Shown piece by piece: positions 12,701-24,260 of a stretch of DNA of 64,000 nucleotides. Origin of the DNA: Triplophysa rosa (lineage: Eukaryota > Chordata > Actinopteri > Cypriniformes > Nemacheilidae); the NCBI RefSeq assembly GCF_024868665.1, contig NC_079893.1:13494613-13558612 (forward strand), read 5' to 3'. The number at the start of each line of letters is the position of its first letter. The first letter of the stretch is position 1. The notes beneath the pieces are model-generated. The model saw only the letters and a program-made list of their open reading frames with translations. It did no database searches and had not been told where the DNA came from. The translations under genes were made by a program, and so were the position numbers.

Positions 12701-15700
12701 GTACGTTGGGGAAAACTTTCTTTTTTAACGGAATTGCCCACAGGTGTGTTTTTCCTGCCTTTGTGACACTACTTGATCCTCTTCGGCCGTGATGCTATAA
12801 ATATGACTTAAATTATCCTATAAATCCAAGGTTTAGAGTCCAGTTAACTTGTTCTTACAATAAGTTTAACTAGTTCTTCACTAGATATGACTCAACTTTG
12901 TAGTGAGTTAACACTTCAGTTTAGCCACGAAGCGAATGGGGAAAAGAACAGCAGGCAGTAGATGATAGAATTGAGCAGTTTATTATAATCTTAGTTACTA
13001 TTTGATGCTCAGTCAAACTTCATCTGACTATAAACAGATTCATCAGGTGTTATTGTTTTAGCACAGACAGTGGAAAATCACTGCTTCACAACATTGTCTT
13101 GTGGTGTTGTGGTATAAAAACCTTGAGAATGAGACAACTGGAAACCCATATCTACTTGTGAAGACTTTATATATTTTTTTTTTATATATTTTTAATTTTT
13201 ATATAATATAGTTTTTTTTATTTTATTTTTTTTTTTTATATTTTTTATATATATTTTATATATTTTTTTTTTTTCTTTTTTTTATATTTTTATAAAATTT
13301 TATTTTATTTTTTTTTTTTCCTTGTTTTTTTATTTTTTTTTTTTTTTTTAAAATGTTGTGGGATATGAGCATTTTTTTATTAAGGCATCAAGAATGATGT
13401 AAAAGTGTATGGTGTTAATTATGTGATACTCTTATGGCTCTTTTGTTCAAATTTTCTATATCTCTTTTAGGTGGCGTATTGTAGTTCATGGTGGCATTGA
13501 TGGATTTAGCCGTCTAATCGTGTACTTGCAAGCTGCCACGAACAATAAGGCTACTACAGTCCTGGCAAGCTTTTTCGAAGGTGTCAGCCTATATGGTGTG
13601 CCATCGCGTGTAAGATCTGACAAAGGCGGGGAGAATATTGATGTTGCTCACTTCATGGTTTCAACCAGAGGAGAGAACAGAAACTCGCACATCACAGGAA
13701 AGAGTGTCCATAATCAAAGGTATGATAAAACATATACAATACTTGTCAGTATTTATTATGTTTGACATAGTGTGTTTTTCTTGGAAAACAAACAGTCTTT
13801 ATGAAAAACAATTAAAACAATGTTGTATTTTGCCTGTTTTACTGTAATAGGATTGAAAGGTTGTGGAGAGATGTTTATGCTGGAGTGCTTGATCTCTTCT
13901 ATACTCTCTTCGCCAACCTTGAAAATGACGGGCTTCTACAACCAGATGATGAAGTGCATCTCTATGCCCTCCACCGGTGTTTCATGCCACATGTTCAGAA
14001 ACACCTTCAGTTCTTCGAGATGGCTGGAATCCAGTCACCAAACCAGCTCTGGTCAAGTCATCAACCTGAGACATTGCAAGACCCTAACCAGGTATTTCTA
14101 TCAAAGTATTAATACTTACTATACTACACTGCCCATGACCCTTCTGTCAGACTTCTGAATTCAATTCAATTTTATTTATATAGCGCTTTTCACAATGTGC
14201 ATTGTTCCAAAGCAGCTTTACAGGAGCAAATAAGAAAACACAGAAAGGTAAAACACAGCACAGTGCATGGTGTTTATACTCAACTCAACTCAACTCAACT
14301 TTATTTATATAGCGCTTTTACAATTTTCATTGTTACAAAGCAGCTGCACATGAGACACATTGACTACAAGCAAAACAATCAGGATCATTCTAATAAAGAC
14401 CAATCAGGATCATTCTAATAAATAATATCTAATAAATAAATGAATAAATAAATGCAGTCTCCCGGTGAGCAAGCCAACACTGCACTGCTGTGGCGAGGAA
14501 CCCAAACTCCAATGATGAATAAATGGAGAAAAAAAAAAAAACTCGGGAGAAACCAGGCTCAGCCGGGAGGGCCAGATCTTCTCTGATGTGTCATAGCTGC
14601 ACTCAGTGACCCCGACCAAAAGCCACCGAGCAAACGTCCACGAAGAACATAGAGAGCCCACCAGCCGCGACACAGGAAGCCCCACCCGCCGAAACCGTGC
14701 AGGTCCAACCCGGTCCCATTCCGCGATTGACAACCAGGGAAAAATTGTAATGGCATAATTAACTTTATTCCTCTGTTGAAGTTCGCAGACGACACCACAC
14801 TCATTGGCTTCATCCAGGATGGTGATGAGTCTGCGTACAGACAGGAGGTTGAGCAGCTGGCTGTCTGGTGCAGTCATAACTTGGAGCTGAACACGCTTAA
14901 AACAGTGGAGACGATTGTGGACTTCAGGAGAAACCCCCCTGCACTCCCCCCTCTCACCATCATGAACAGCACTGTGGCAGCAGTGGAGTCATTCAGGTTC
15001 CTGGGCACCACCATCTCTCAGGACCTGAAGTGGGACAATCACATTGGCTCCATTGCTAAAAAAGCCCAGCAAAGGTTGTACTTACATCAGCTGAAGAAGT
15101 TCAACCTTCCACAAACTCTGTTATAACAGTTTTACTCAGCTGTCATAGAGTCTGTCCTCTGCACATCCATCACTGTCTGGTTTGGCTCAGCCACAAAGTC
15201 AGACATCAGAAGACTACAGAGGACGGTTCGGACTGCTGAGAAGATCTTTGGTGCTCCCCTGCCCACCCTCCAAGAACTGTATACATCCAGAGTGAGGAAA
15301 AGGGCTCAGAAAATCACCCTGGACCTCTCACATCCAAGCCATCATCTCTTGACAATGCTGCCGTCTGGTCGGCGCAACAGAGCACCAAAACAACCAGACA
15401 CAAAAACAGCTTCTTCCCTCAGGCCATCTACCTCTTGAACAGTTAAATGTTTTTCACCCACCATGCAATTAATAACTCAGTGTATTTTCTGCAGGATATA
15501 ATTAATATCTAACTTTTTCTGTCAATTATATTTCATTCATTCTGCTGTATATAGCACACACCTTGTACTACAATAGTCTATTCTTAAAAAATTCTTTTTT
15601 ACTTGTACATATTTACATACACATAGCTTTACTCTCTATATCTTTATCTTGTTTATTGTATTTCTTAATTTTTTATACCATAGGCCCTTATTTAAATCAT

Positions 15701-16284
15701 CTGTGTACTGTATTCTATTGTGTTATGGTCTCTGTGTACTGTTGTTGCTGTTTCTGTGTTCTGGATGCTCCTGTCACCAAAACAAATTCCTTGTATGTGC
15801 AAACATACTTGGCAATAAAGCTCTTTCTGATTCTGATTATACTGACATGAATTAACAGGTAACATGTAATTACTATAATACTAATTTATATGCATTGTCA
15901 GTTTTAAGCTTAAGACTGACATTTCTTTAGGTTTTAGGCATTATTGTAAACAAGTAATTTATCATTTGCTATTAAGTACTCTTTAACTAATTGGCTTGTT
16001 TTCCCTAAAGTGCTCTCTAGTAGTAGTAAACGCATATTTGTTTAGATAATTAAAAAACTGTAATTATCCATTGTCTATTACAGGTAGATCCCATGCAGTA
16101 TGGTATTGATTGGACGGGGCCATATGGTCATCATGAACCTGGTGTAGTGATCCCTGGTGTACAGCTACCACGTCAACTTACACAACGGGATGTTGAGAGG
16201 TTTCCGGACCCAGATGTTCCCCTGTCTGATGATTTGGATATCTACAGAGAGACTGTAGCTTTATTATCCGAAATGATGCATTAA
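6701..16284 (+). CDS. DDE integrase-like protein, module A (six exons, exon 1 damaged)
   Basis: Exons: end of exon 1 to 6776 (AKFFGVCERTIRYRMSQNGL, helix-turn-helix-like), then 7706-7839, 8327-8474, 13471-13719, 13851-14091 and 16084-16284 (stop). All introns are GT/AG and phases agree from exon 2 on. The core reads like a retroviral-type RNase H integrase: first Asp in WHIDANHK, second Asp in RSDKGGEN, and Glu in RIERLWRD 35 residues later, so the triad is intact. Exon 1 is shifted by an indel near 6705 and its start was not found. Exon 5 lacks about 15-20 residues that copy B has. A polyadenylation signal AATAAA lies at 6386+10000 (16386). Intron 3 is about 5 kb, swollen by nested transposons. 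The family is recognisable as the integrase-core proteins that are multi-copy in fish. It is presumably the recombinase of a mobile unit, though a domesticated role cannot be excluded. Confidence 0.82.
6817..7630 (+). mobile_element. hAT-type MITE in intron 1 of integrase A
   Basis: Ends TAGTGATGGG and CCCATCACTG are inverted repeats. The flanks are GTTCTCAC (6809-6816) and GTTTTCAC (7631-7638), an 8-bp duplication with one mismatch. The inside is non-coding. It separates the integrase exon 1 remnant from exon 2. Confidence 0.88.
9739..10250 (-). pseudogene. SAMD3-like coding fragment carried by the CACTA-like element
   Basis: Two minus-strand exons are readable: about 10250-10074, with MVDEMKKKTPNGALIKQKMD and KPAITQICQRWPALF, ending at a GT donor; and 9900-9739, starting VCLEFSRVVGKSLRQEFYEAL and ending RQTKVN then stop. 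Phases join cleanly across the 173-bp intron. The sequence resembles the C-terminal part of fish proteins annotated as sterile alpha motif domain-containing protein 3-like, which are repetitive in fish genomes. No SAM domain or start exon was found, so it is treated as a captured or degenerate fragment. Its function is unknown. Confidence 0.62.
10274..10760 (+). mobile_element. Harbinger-type MITE
   Basis: Terminal repeats GGCCGGATTCACATTTCGCG and GGCTCGATTCACATTTCGCG (end, reverse complement) are flanked by TAA at 10271-10273 and 10761-10763, the 3-bp duplication typical of PIF/Harbinger. The GC-rich interior is full of CGCG motifs. It is nested in the CACTA-like element. Confidence 0.88.
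11118..11242. repeat. GC-rich inverted repeat
   Basis: About 20-bp arms, TCTATTGTGTGACCGAGTAC at 11118 and its near-perfect inverse at 11221-11242, enclose CpG-rich sequence. It looks like a small palindromic insertion inside the CACTA-like element. Confidence 0.7.
11514..11592. repeat. Short palindromic MITE
   Basis: The 25-bp arms starting ACTATAGAAATGAAACTTTG are inverted around a 29-bp AT-rich loop. It is possibly mariner-derived. Confidence 0.7.
13165..13351. repeat. T/A-rich low-complexity tract
   Basis: Almost pure T with interspersed A, upstream of integrase A exon 4. Confidence 0.9.
14158..14770 (+). repeat. Dispersed fish repeat, two partial units
   Basis: The motif TTTATATAGCGCTTTT occurs twice (near 14172 and 14304), each followed by CATTGTT and CAAAGCAGCT. 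A region with an oligo-A run follows to about 14770. This is a familiar abundant fish repeat whose class I cannot assign. It lies between integrase A exons 5 and 6. Confidence 0.6.
14777..15845 (+). mobile_element. LINE 3' end (same family as the 0.5-2.6 kb fragment)
   Basis: It starts at the reverse transcriptase motif KFADDTTLIGFIQDGDES, continues through the thumb region (SFRFLGTTISQDLKW) with a stop near 15123 and further readable sequence (FGSATKSDIRRL), and ends in AATAAAGCTCTTTCTGATTC, a short TTCTGATT-type tail. It is 5' truncated, as is usual for LINE copies, and sits in the last intron of integrase A. Confidence 0.87.
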
Positions 16285-16684
16285 GACGAGAGAGCGCCAA
16301 TTAATTTAGCATATGCTGCATTAAATTATTTTGAGGTGCTTATCTGTAATATTATCAACCTTGTTCAAACACTTTTTAATTGATGAAATAAAACTTTTAT
16401 TGAACTTGTGTAATGCTGGCCACACAATCTTTGTAATACTCAATAAATGTTTCAAATAACATTTGACCAAAAGTTAGTTTGGTATAACTTTGACAACAAG
16501 GTGAATACAACATGTGAAACTTGTTTTCAAGAGTGACAGTCTTGATTTCCATGCTTAGTAACAAAACTGTTAAACACTAAAACATGTTTGAGATTTTGTG
16601 ACTGGACACAGTGAAAACTAGAAAATAACAGACGAGTAAATATGGACTTGGCCATCTAACAAATATTCTTAGTGAACCATGACC
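16285..16684. other. Intergenic gap between convergent integrase A and HECT A
   Basis: 400 bp between the two stop codons. It holds the integrase polyadenylation signal AATAAA at 16386-16391 and otherwise looks non-coding. Confidence 0.75.
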
Positions 16685-19600
16685 TTAGACCAGTCCAAAT
16701 CCGTAATCTCTGCTGCAAATAGCAGCTAGAAAATCTCTTTCAAAGGCAGCATAGTCCCTGTAATGACTAGGAAGCTTCAGGGTTTGATAGCATGTGGAAG
16801 ACTTTGGTAGATTTCCATCCACTACCTCAACAACTAGGCTCCTGGGCTGTACATCCCATCCAGTCCAGAACTCGGTCAGCGACCGTAGTATATTAGAAGA
16901 AGCTGCATTAAAAACAAGCATTAGCTGCATCTTTATTAGTCGCATCAAAAGTCATTTGTTTCTCATATACTTACAATTCTCAATGAATGTGCGAAGTAAT
17001 CCAGTGAGCCTACACGTGTCTTCAAGAGAGACGTCGCTGTCTTCATCTTCATCTGGCCAACATATCCTCTCCAAGAGCATCTGACAGATGAACAAGATTA
17101 GTATTATTAAAGTGATGTACACCTCAACAATATTACATACATGGTCTCGTATCTTACCTTTGGGGTGTAAAGTGCATCACTAGTCCTAGGAAAAAGAAGA
17201 GGAATTGTGTCCTTCCTTTCAGTAAGCAAAGGCCAGATCAACATCTCCTTCATACCATGGCGTAGCTGTTTTAGTTGCTTGGAGGTTCTTTCTAGGACCT
17301 TAAAAAGCAAACAAATTAAATCTTGTCAATTGTAGGAGGATTTCAACCAATAGTGCATACTCACTGCCTGCATGAGTAGTTTGTCATGCAACCATCTTCT
17401 ATTCTCTGATGTCACTGCAGGCAAATCCCAAGACAATGCAAGGTCTGTAATAGCACTCTTTTCTTCCGTAGACAAGTCACCTGTGCCTTCCAGCTGGTCA
17501 TAAAACAATGTTCGTGTGTGTGTGTGCATTATTTCACAATTTATTTCGTAAAAAATAATTAAGGAGTAAACATTAACTAACCTTCTTTATTATTTGACGG
17601 ATATCAACATCCGCACAATCCAGAATATCAATTGTGGCTGTTTCAGGAGATCCACCAAAAAGCACATGCACTATTGCTGGGCTTAAACCAGTTAGGCATG
17701 GACCTCCATGCAGGAATGAGTGCCCAATCATACGGCCCGCCACCACAAATAAGTCACTGTCCAGAAAACACTGTGATGTTGAGGGAATCATATGATCCTT
17801 CTCACCCTCAAAAAGAAGAGTCCCTCCGGGCACTAAAGCAATAAAGGCATAGAACATGTAAATATTTACATTAGCATTCATTACATTTGAAATAACACCT
17901 ATTAATGAGTCAACCCTAAGGTCAATTTCAATTCATTACATTTACGCTGATGCTTTTATATAGAGCAACTTACAGTATATTCAAAGTATTTTATTTACAT
18001 TTATCATACATTTTATTAGTATGTTTGTTCCCTGGGTATCGAACCCTTCACCTTTGCGCTTAATATCAATGCTCTACCATTAAGCTAAAGGAACACTAAC
18101 ATTAACTGTTATAATAGTTATATATATATAATAAACATCCATAATAGTAATCCTAAATAAACAAAAAAGAAACATGTACAGTATTGCATAGGACACTAAC
18201 CAAGCTGTAGTTCAAAACCATGCTGAAGCTTTGACATAACTGTTGCAAAAACATGACGAGTCACTCCATCTCCAATTGCAGGATCGCCTTGAAGGCAAAG
18301 GTATAATGCACATTATTTAAAAAAAAACTCTGTCACGTTGATTTAGGATTTATTTTACCTACCATGTAGTGTACATTTGAAGGGGCAAGCCCATTCTACA
18401 TTTGCTTTCTTATGAAAGGTCAGGATTGCTCTCTCCTTGTCTTCAGGGCTGTCTCTCATGTCCATTTGGAAATGGAGCACTGGGCTCATTTCATTCTTCT
18501 GCAGGAGCTTTTCCCTGTACGTCTTGGAGGCCTCTACTGAATCTGGCTCAAACTTCCAATCTAAACCACAGTAGTTATCCAGAGTAACAATCCAAAGTAA
18601 CACACATGAAATTGCTTTATTTTGTTTGTCAATTAATTTTTAAAACTCCTAACTAGAAATAAATGACTGAATCAACCGTGCAAACCATCATGTTCAGTGC
18701 CCTCTTCATGATCTATAGTGATGAACTGTGAAACTGCAATGTTTTCTTGCATTGCTCTGAAAATTGTCTGTCCTGCCTCAAAACTGTACTTTCAGTGTTG
18801 CTTGAAGTGGGCCTTTCTGTATCTCACCGCTGACCTCAGAAAAAGGAGTAGGCACAGTAATACAGTAACAGTAATACATCATTCTAGTTACATGATCAGA
18901 TCAGTAAAAAACACTTAAATGTACAGAAACCGATTCAAACAGAGAAATCTATGGTAACTCTGATAAGTGTTCTGATCTGTAAGCACAAACCAAGGTCAAC
19001 TAAACTAAACATTTCCAAGAGACTCCAAATTAAAAAAATCATATACCCCATGCACTTGTCACTGTGGGACTTGATGTCTGTAAATGGGAATTCATCTCCA
19101 CAATCAACACATTTCTGGGGTGGTCCAATCCACTCATCTCTGTTAGGCATGCTGGTCTGCCAGAAAATAAAACAAGAATGTCATGCTTGTTTTTAAATGA
19201 ATTATAAAACACACCCTTTTCAAATTATGAAACTTACCGATTCAACTTCTATGTTTCGTTGAAGTGGACGAATAAAAATGGTTGCGTGGCCAATTTGATT
19301 TTGAGGGTCTTTTAAATACTTCACATGGTATCCCTCATTTGGGCAGGGTATCAGGTTGAGAGTTCGGCTCCTTGTTTGCCCTGATATTTTTAATAATTCA
19401 AACCCACCACCATGTCTGAGCTTCGGAAAAGCTTCCATGATGACGTCCTTAAATTTTTGGGGATCTGTATGGCATCCTATGATTATAAATAAAAAGGTAA
19501 AATGCAAGATTCTTAGACCAACCTGACATTTACCACTTAAACATGGGTGTCTTAAGTATTAATAGTAAGACATTGCATGTTGTAAAAGCTACAGGTGAAG

Positions 19601-20433
19601 TTATACTTTGTATTTCATGTTTACATGGTTAAAATGACTACTGACAGAGTTGTTACCATTTTAACAGTAAAGCAATATGTTACATAAGAATTGTTATTCC
19701 AAATATACTCAAGAAGATTCTCAAGCAAAAATATAAAGTTTCAATCAGCTGCTTTTAACAAACCTCGAAACGTAATACGTTTCTCTCCTAACCCTGCAGA
19801 GAATAGTTGATCTTTTGCACATCGAGTTGGTACCAATTCTGCATTTTTGTCATCAAGACAGCAGAAGGCGTGTGTAAAGCTGCAGGATACAGAACGACTC
19901 GTCACGGGCAAAGCTCTACCGTCTTGCAAACCCTCTTCCTCTGCTGTAAGGACACAGCCGTGCAACTTCAACTAGACAGTATAAAAAAGTCAATAAAGTC
20001 AATAAAACGACAACATAGCCCCTTGGTCAATTATCTAACTTTAGCGTTAGTTATTTTACGGCTCACAACTCCAAATATTTGCTTTAGTGACACGGTCCTC
20101 AAAATTGTTTCATTCTTAATACAAGCCGCTGGTAAGAAATGTAACACAGACCACACCATTTACAAAATGAACAGTCATTTGTCTTAAAACCCTACCATCC
20201 ACTGGATGTCTAGGAGTCATCAACCTAGAATCTGACGACACTGAGGTTGATGGTTCTGGACTGGATGACGATGCTGTGAATCGTATAAGTATAGATGGGT
20301 TTAGCTTCGTGTTTCGATTTCTGGAAAATGGTGGTATCTACAAAACAATTTGTAAAAAAAATAACTTACAACTTTCCAGCTGATCCGCCGCATCCCGTAA
20401 AAATTTGGACAACGCACTGTTACTTGCCGCCAT
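16685..20433 (-). CDS. HECT-type E3 ubiquitin ligase-like protein, module A (13 exons)
   Basis: Minus-strand exons: 20370-20433 (start MAASNSALSKF), 20196-20273, 19764-19971, 19238-19476, 19047-19156, 18686-18783, 18363-18560, 18201-18287, 17582-17832, 17365-17493, 17158-17298, 16975-17080, 16685-16902. All have GT/AG borders and matching phase except exon 3, which needs a 1-nt correction near 19920; the exons sum to 1,927 nt, about 641 residues. Exon 5 has a Cys/His cluster (CVDCGDEF...HSDKC) resembling a C2HC zinc site. The HECT N-lobe begins around GDGVTRHVFATVM and includes GRMIGHSFLHGGPC. The C-lobe has LPKSSTCYQTLKLP with the thioester Cys and ends YGFGLV, at the normal distance from the HECT end. 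It would transfer ubiquitin from an E2. It resembles fish G2E3-like repeats rather than a named host ligase. Confidence 0.83.
17930..18095 (-). repeat. tRNA-derived SINE
   Basis: On the minus strand the tRNA-like head runs from about 18092 with an A-box-like TTAGCTTAATGGTAGAGC and a B-box GGGTTCGATACCC. The tail toward 17935 (AAGTTGCTCTATATAAAAGC, then GTAAATGTAATG) matches the L2-type tail seen at 38.63 and 63.59 kb. It lies in an intron of HECT A. Confidence 0.82.
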
Positions 20434-20862
20434 TTTTTTTGAAAACTACGATGTCTATCGGTTAGTTGGCCTGACGCTTCTGTACGTGTAGCTCTCAGCC
20501 AATGAGGTACCGAAACAACGCAAAGACCGCCTTGCTTATTTATGTGTTGCACACAGAAAAGTAAGAATAAATTCAAGAATAAATAAATGAAAGTGTAAAT
20601 AAATACATGCGTTAATAAATAAATATAAAAATAAATGAACGTATAAATAAATAAATGTAAAAAAATAAAAGGAAAGGATAAAAACAATAATCAAAAAATA
20701 AAAATAATAAAAAATAAATAAAAATTGGACCAAAAATAATAAATCAATTAAAAAAATTTATTCCTTTATTTATTTTCATATTATTACATATATTTGTTTA
20801 TATATTTATTTATTTATACATGTATTTATTTATTTATAATTTTGCAGGTTTAGTCCTCCATA
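20434..20862. other. Right flank of module A with an AT-rich tract and candidate terminus
   Basis: Upstream of HECT A come about 90 bp of mixed sequence, then a long AATA/AAATA-type tract (about 20,560-20,840), then GTCCTCCATA at 20853-20862. The same 10-mer ends the AT-rich flank beyond integrase B at 36521-36530, so it may mark the element's end. Confidence 0.45.
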
Positions 20863-20891
20863 CAGATGTAACAGTCAGTGACTGAAAAACA

Positions 20892-21124
20892 ATGTCCTTT
20901 TCAAAAGTTGACGCCGAAAACCATGTTTTCTGAGATGAATGGTCGAGAGATTTGCATTTATTCTTCCTGCATCGACATGCACGAGACCGGTTTGTCTCAT
21001 TTGCTCGGAGTCTGTTGCGGTTGTCAAAATTGGAAACCTTAAACGGCATTATGAAATTAGACGTGGACACTTTGAAGAAACTTACCCGCAGCAGTCCGAG
21101 GTAAGGACACGGAAAATATATTAG
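20892..21124 (+). pseudogene. BED-type zinc-finger fragment of a hAT-like transposase
   Basis: Starts MSFSKVDAENHVF then an in-frame stop, shifts frame, and continues FAFILPAST...RPVCLICSESVAVVKI then GNLKRHYEIRRGHFEETYP. The CxxC...HxxxxxH spacing and the AVVK...NLKRHYE wording are those of the N-terminal finger of hAT-derived ZBED/GTF2IRD2-like proteins. Only this N-terminal piece is present. Confidence 0.72.
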
Positions 21125-21600
21125 CTCAAAGCCCAGTAGGAGCGATCTACACAGGCCCTCCCTCACTCACTTACCACCCAACAACCAGCATATGAATGTT
21201 CACTAAGAATACAGTGGATCTTAGGAAAACATAAAAAGCCCTTTACTGATGGGAAATAAGTAAAAGAGTGCATGGAGGCTTCTGTGAAACACTTTTAGAA
21301 GGAAAATAAAGACATGAACTAAAATAAAATATGAAACAAACCCCCCTTTCAGCTGCAACAGCCACAAGAAGAGCTGAAATGTTATCAGAGGATGTTCAGT
21401 CACAACTTGATGCTGCTATTTATTAATCTCAGTTCAGCAGAAAACAACACTTTAGTTTTCTTTTTAAGTTGTTAATGTTGAAATGTATTATGTTCAGTGC
21501 AGGTTTAGAGATTAGGGCATTTTGCACATGTTCCTTCATTATATTGTTGTCAGACATTGTTATGCCATCGTATAGATATAAAAAAAACCATCTATTCATA
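21125..21600. other. No gene recognised
   Basis: AT-rich sequence between the zinc-finger fragment and the LINE. Nothing identified. Confidence 0.5.
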
Positions 21601-21609
21601 TTTTTAGGT

Positions 21610-23468
21610 ATTTAATTGTCCGGACCTCGGCTGGTAAGGAGGGTTCGTTTACTGGACCTCAAGCAATTTTAGTTGAAGACTCCTGGTATAGGATCTAGCA
21701 TGCATGTTGTTGATTTAGATGATCTAATGATTTTAGACAGCTCATCTTGATCTACTGTATAAAATAATTGCATTATCTCCTTAGGGGCGCTTTTGTTAAT
21801 TTGTTCAGCGGGTTTCACTACTGATTGCATTGTTATAATTTTTTATCTAATATCTTGGATTTTATATGTGAAGTAGTTCATAAATTCATCACTGCTATGC
21901 TGATATACAGGATCAGAAGTCACTGACGATTTATTTTTTGTTAATTTAGCCACTGTGTTAAATAAAAACCTTGGGTTGTGCTGGTTTTCTTCTAATAGTG
22001 ATGAAAAGTAGGCGGATCTAGAAGTTTTTAGGGCTTTCCTGTATTTTCGAATACCATCCTTCCATGCTGTACGAAATACCTCTAATTTAGTTTTCTTAAA
22101 GTTGCGCTCCATTTTTCGGGCCGCTTTCTTTAGAGCCTGAGTGTGTTCATTATACCATGGTGTGTGACTGCCATCTTTAATCTTCTTTAAACGTAGAGGA
22201 GCAACTGTGTCTAGCGCTACCGAGAAGGTGGAATTAAAATTTTCAATGGTAGTGTCAAGATCTTCAACGTTATTTCTCATGCTAGCGATTTGAGACAATT
22301 CGGGCAGATTATCGAGAAATGCATCTTTGGTAGTTGAAGTTATTGTTATACCATATTTGTAACAATGAGTTTTATTTGCAGCCGTAGGCCAGTGAAGCAA
22401 ACATAATACCAGATAATGATCCGAAATGTCTTCACTCTGCTGAAGGATTTTAACGTCGTCCACATTTATACCGTAAAACAGTATTAAATCTAAAGTATGA
22501 TTACGAAGGTGAGTGGGTCCTGACACACATTGACTAACGCCCATGGAGTTAAGAGTGTCTTTGAAAGCCATTCCTAAGGCATCTGTAACGTTATCTACAT
22601 GGATGTTAAAGTCACCAACGACAAGGAGTCTATCTGCGGCCAGTACTAGTTCTGATAAGAACCCACCAAATTCTTTAATAAAATCTGTGTGGTGCCCTGG
22701 AGGCCTATATACAATAGCTAGAATCAATTTAAAAAGTGTTTTATCTTTAGTATTAGGTGTTGAAACATGAAGAACCATGACTTCAAAAGAATTATATTTA
22801 GAGTTCGACTTCTGGGAAATGCTAAGAGAGTTATTGTAAAGTGCTGCGACACCTCCCCCTCTGCCTTTTAGACGAGGCTCGTGTTTATAATAATAATCTT
22901 GGGGGACAGATTCATTTAAAGCAATATAATCATCTGGTTTTAGCCATGTTTCTGTCAAACAGAGCATGTCTATTTTATGATCTGTTATCATATCGTTAAC
23001 AAAAAGTGCTTTATTAGAGAGAGATCTAATATTTAGCAATCCGAGTCGTAACAGTTGATTATCTGTATTTTGTTCATGTTTAGTTTGTTTAACGTTTATT
23101 AAATTACTTTCAAGAGGTTTACGCATTATTTTATGTTTGCTAATCCGGGGGACAGACACAGTCTCTATTTTGTGATGTTTGGGAGAACGGATTACTACAT
23201 GTTGTACATTTTGTGTATTCTGCGACGTGAGACGGCAAGCAGACAGTTGGTTAAGCCATACTGTCTGCTCCCTGACCTGGGCCCCAGCGAGTCAAGTTTT
23301 AGCATTAGCATTAAGACTTTTTGCCATATTTCTAGACAGGATGGAAGTCCCAGCCCAGGAGGGATGGAGACCATCTCGTTTCAACAGGTCAGGTCTGCCC
23401 TCAAAACTCTTCCAGTTATTTATAAAAACTATATCATTCTGCAGGCACCACTCAGACAACCATTGACT
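21610..23468 (-). mobile_element. L2-type LINE fragment: ORF1 end plus endonuclease
   Basis: Minus strand. From 23468 a short SGNH/esterase-like end of ORF1 (INNWKSFEGRPDLLKRDGLHP near 23,420-23,360) is followed by ORF2, open at 21843-23159. ORF2 has endonuclease motifs LGLLNIRSLSNK, LTETWL, GRGGGVAALY, VYRPPG, VVGDFNIHV and EDISDHYLV, then a linker reaching the start of the reverse transcriptase before truncation near 21.6 kb. Endonuclease residues look intact over 438 residues, so this insertion is younger than most in the window. The ORF1 esterase plus this endonuclease suggest the L2/CR1 group. Confidence 0.85.
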
Positions 23469-24260
23469 CCTGAAGTTTGCAGATGACACCACAGTCATTG
23501 GCCTTATTCAAGACGGTGATGAATCTGCCTACAGAAAGGAGGTTGCTCAGCTGGCTGCCTGGTGTAGTCAAAACAACCTAGAGCTGAATGCATTCAAGAC
23601 AGTGGAGATGATAGTGGATTTCAGAAGGAACCCTCCATCACTTCCTCCCCTCACCATCCTGGACAGCACTGTGGATACTGTGGAGTCATTCAGGTTCCTG
23701 GGCTCCACCATCTCTCAGGACCTGAAGTGGGAGTCCCACATAGACTCCATTGTAAAGAAGGCCCAGCAGAGGTTATACTTCCTCCGTCAATTGAGGAAGT
23801 TCAACCTACCACAGGAGCTACTGACCCAGTTCTACTCAGTGGTCATCGAATCTGTTCTGTGCACTTCAATTACTGTTTGGTATGGCTCGGCCACCAAATC
23901 AGACCTACGAAGACTACAAGGACAGTTCGTAGTGCTGAGAAATTATTGGTGCTCCTCTGCCCACACTTCAGGACCTGTACGATTCCAGAGTGAAAAAAGG
24001 GCAAGAAAAATCATCATTGACTCCACACACCCAGCACACAAACTTTTTGATCTGCTGCCCTCTGGCCGGCGCTTTAGAGCACCAAACACCAGACTTCCAG
24101 ACACAGAAGCAGCTTCTTCCCCCAGCAATCTCCCTCCTAAACAGATAACTGCTCCTTAAGAGCAATATTCCACTTCCACTACTCCTATAGTGTGCACTAT
24201 AGTGCCTTATTATATCTACATCTTATGTATACATGTACAGTAATAAAATAAAAATAACTA
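23469..24260 (+). mobile_element. LINE 3' part (reverse transcriptase thumb onward)
   Basis: Begins at KFADDTTVIGLIQDGDES and continues through SFRFLGSTISQDLKWESH and KKAQQRLYFLRQLRKF, with a frame change near 23.93 kb, to LLPSGRRFRAPNT. It is the same family as the fragments at 0.5-2.6 and 14.8 kb. It directly abuts the minus-strand L2 piece. Confidence 0.85.

Noticed and set aside
13520..14158. Small overlapping frames treated as separate genes
   Set aside because: They are exons 4 and 5 of integrase A and their alternative frames.
14776..15126. A cellular reverse-transcriptase gene
   Set aside because: It is a 5' truncated LINE with a stop and a LINE tail.
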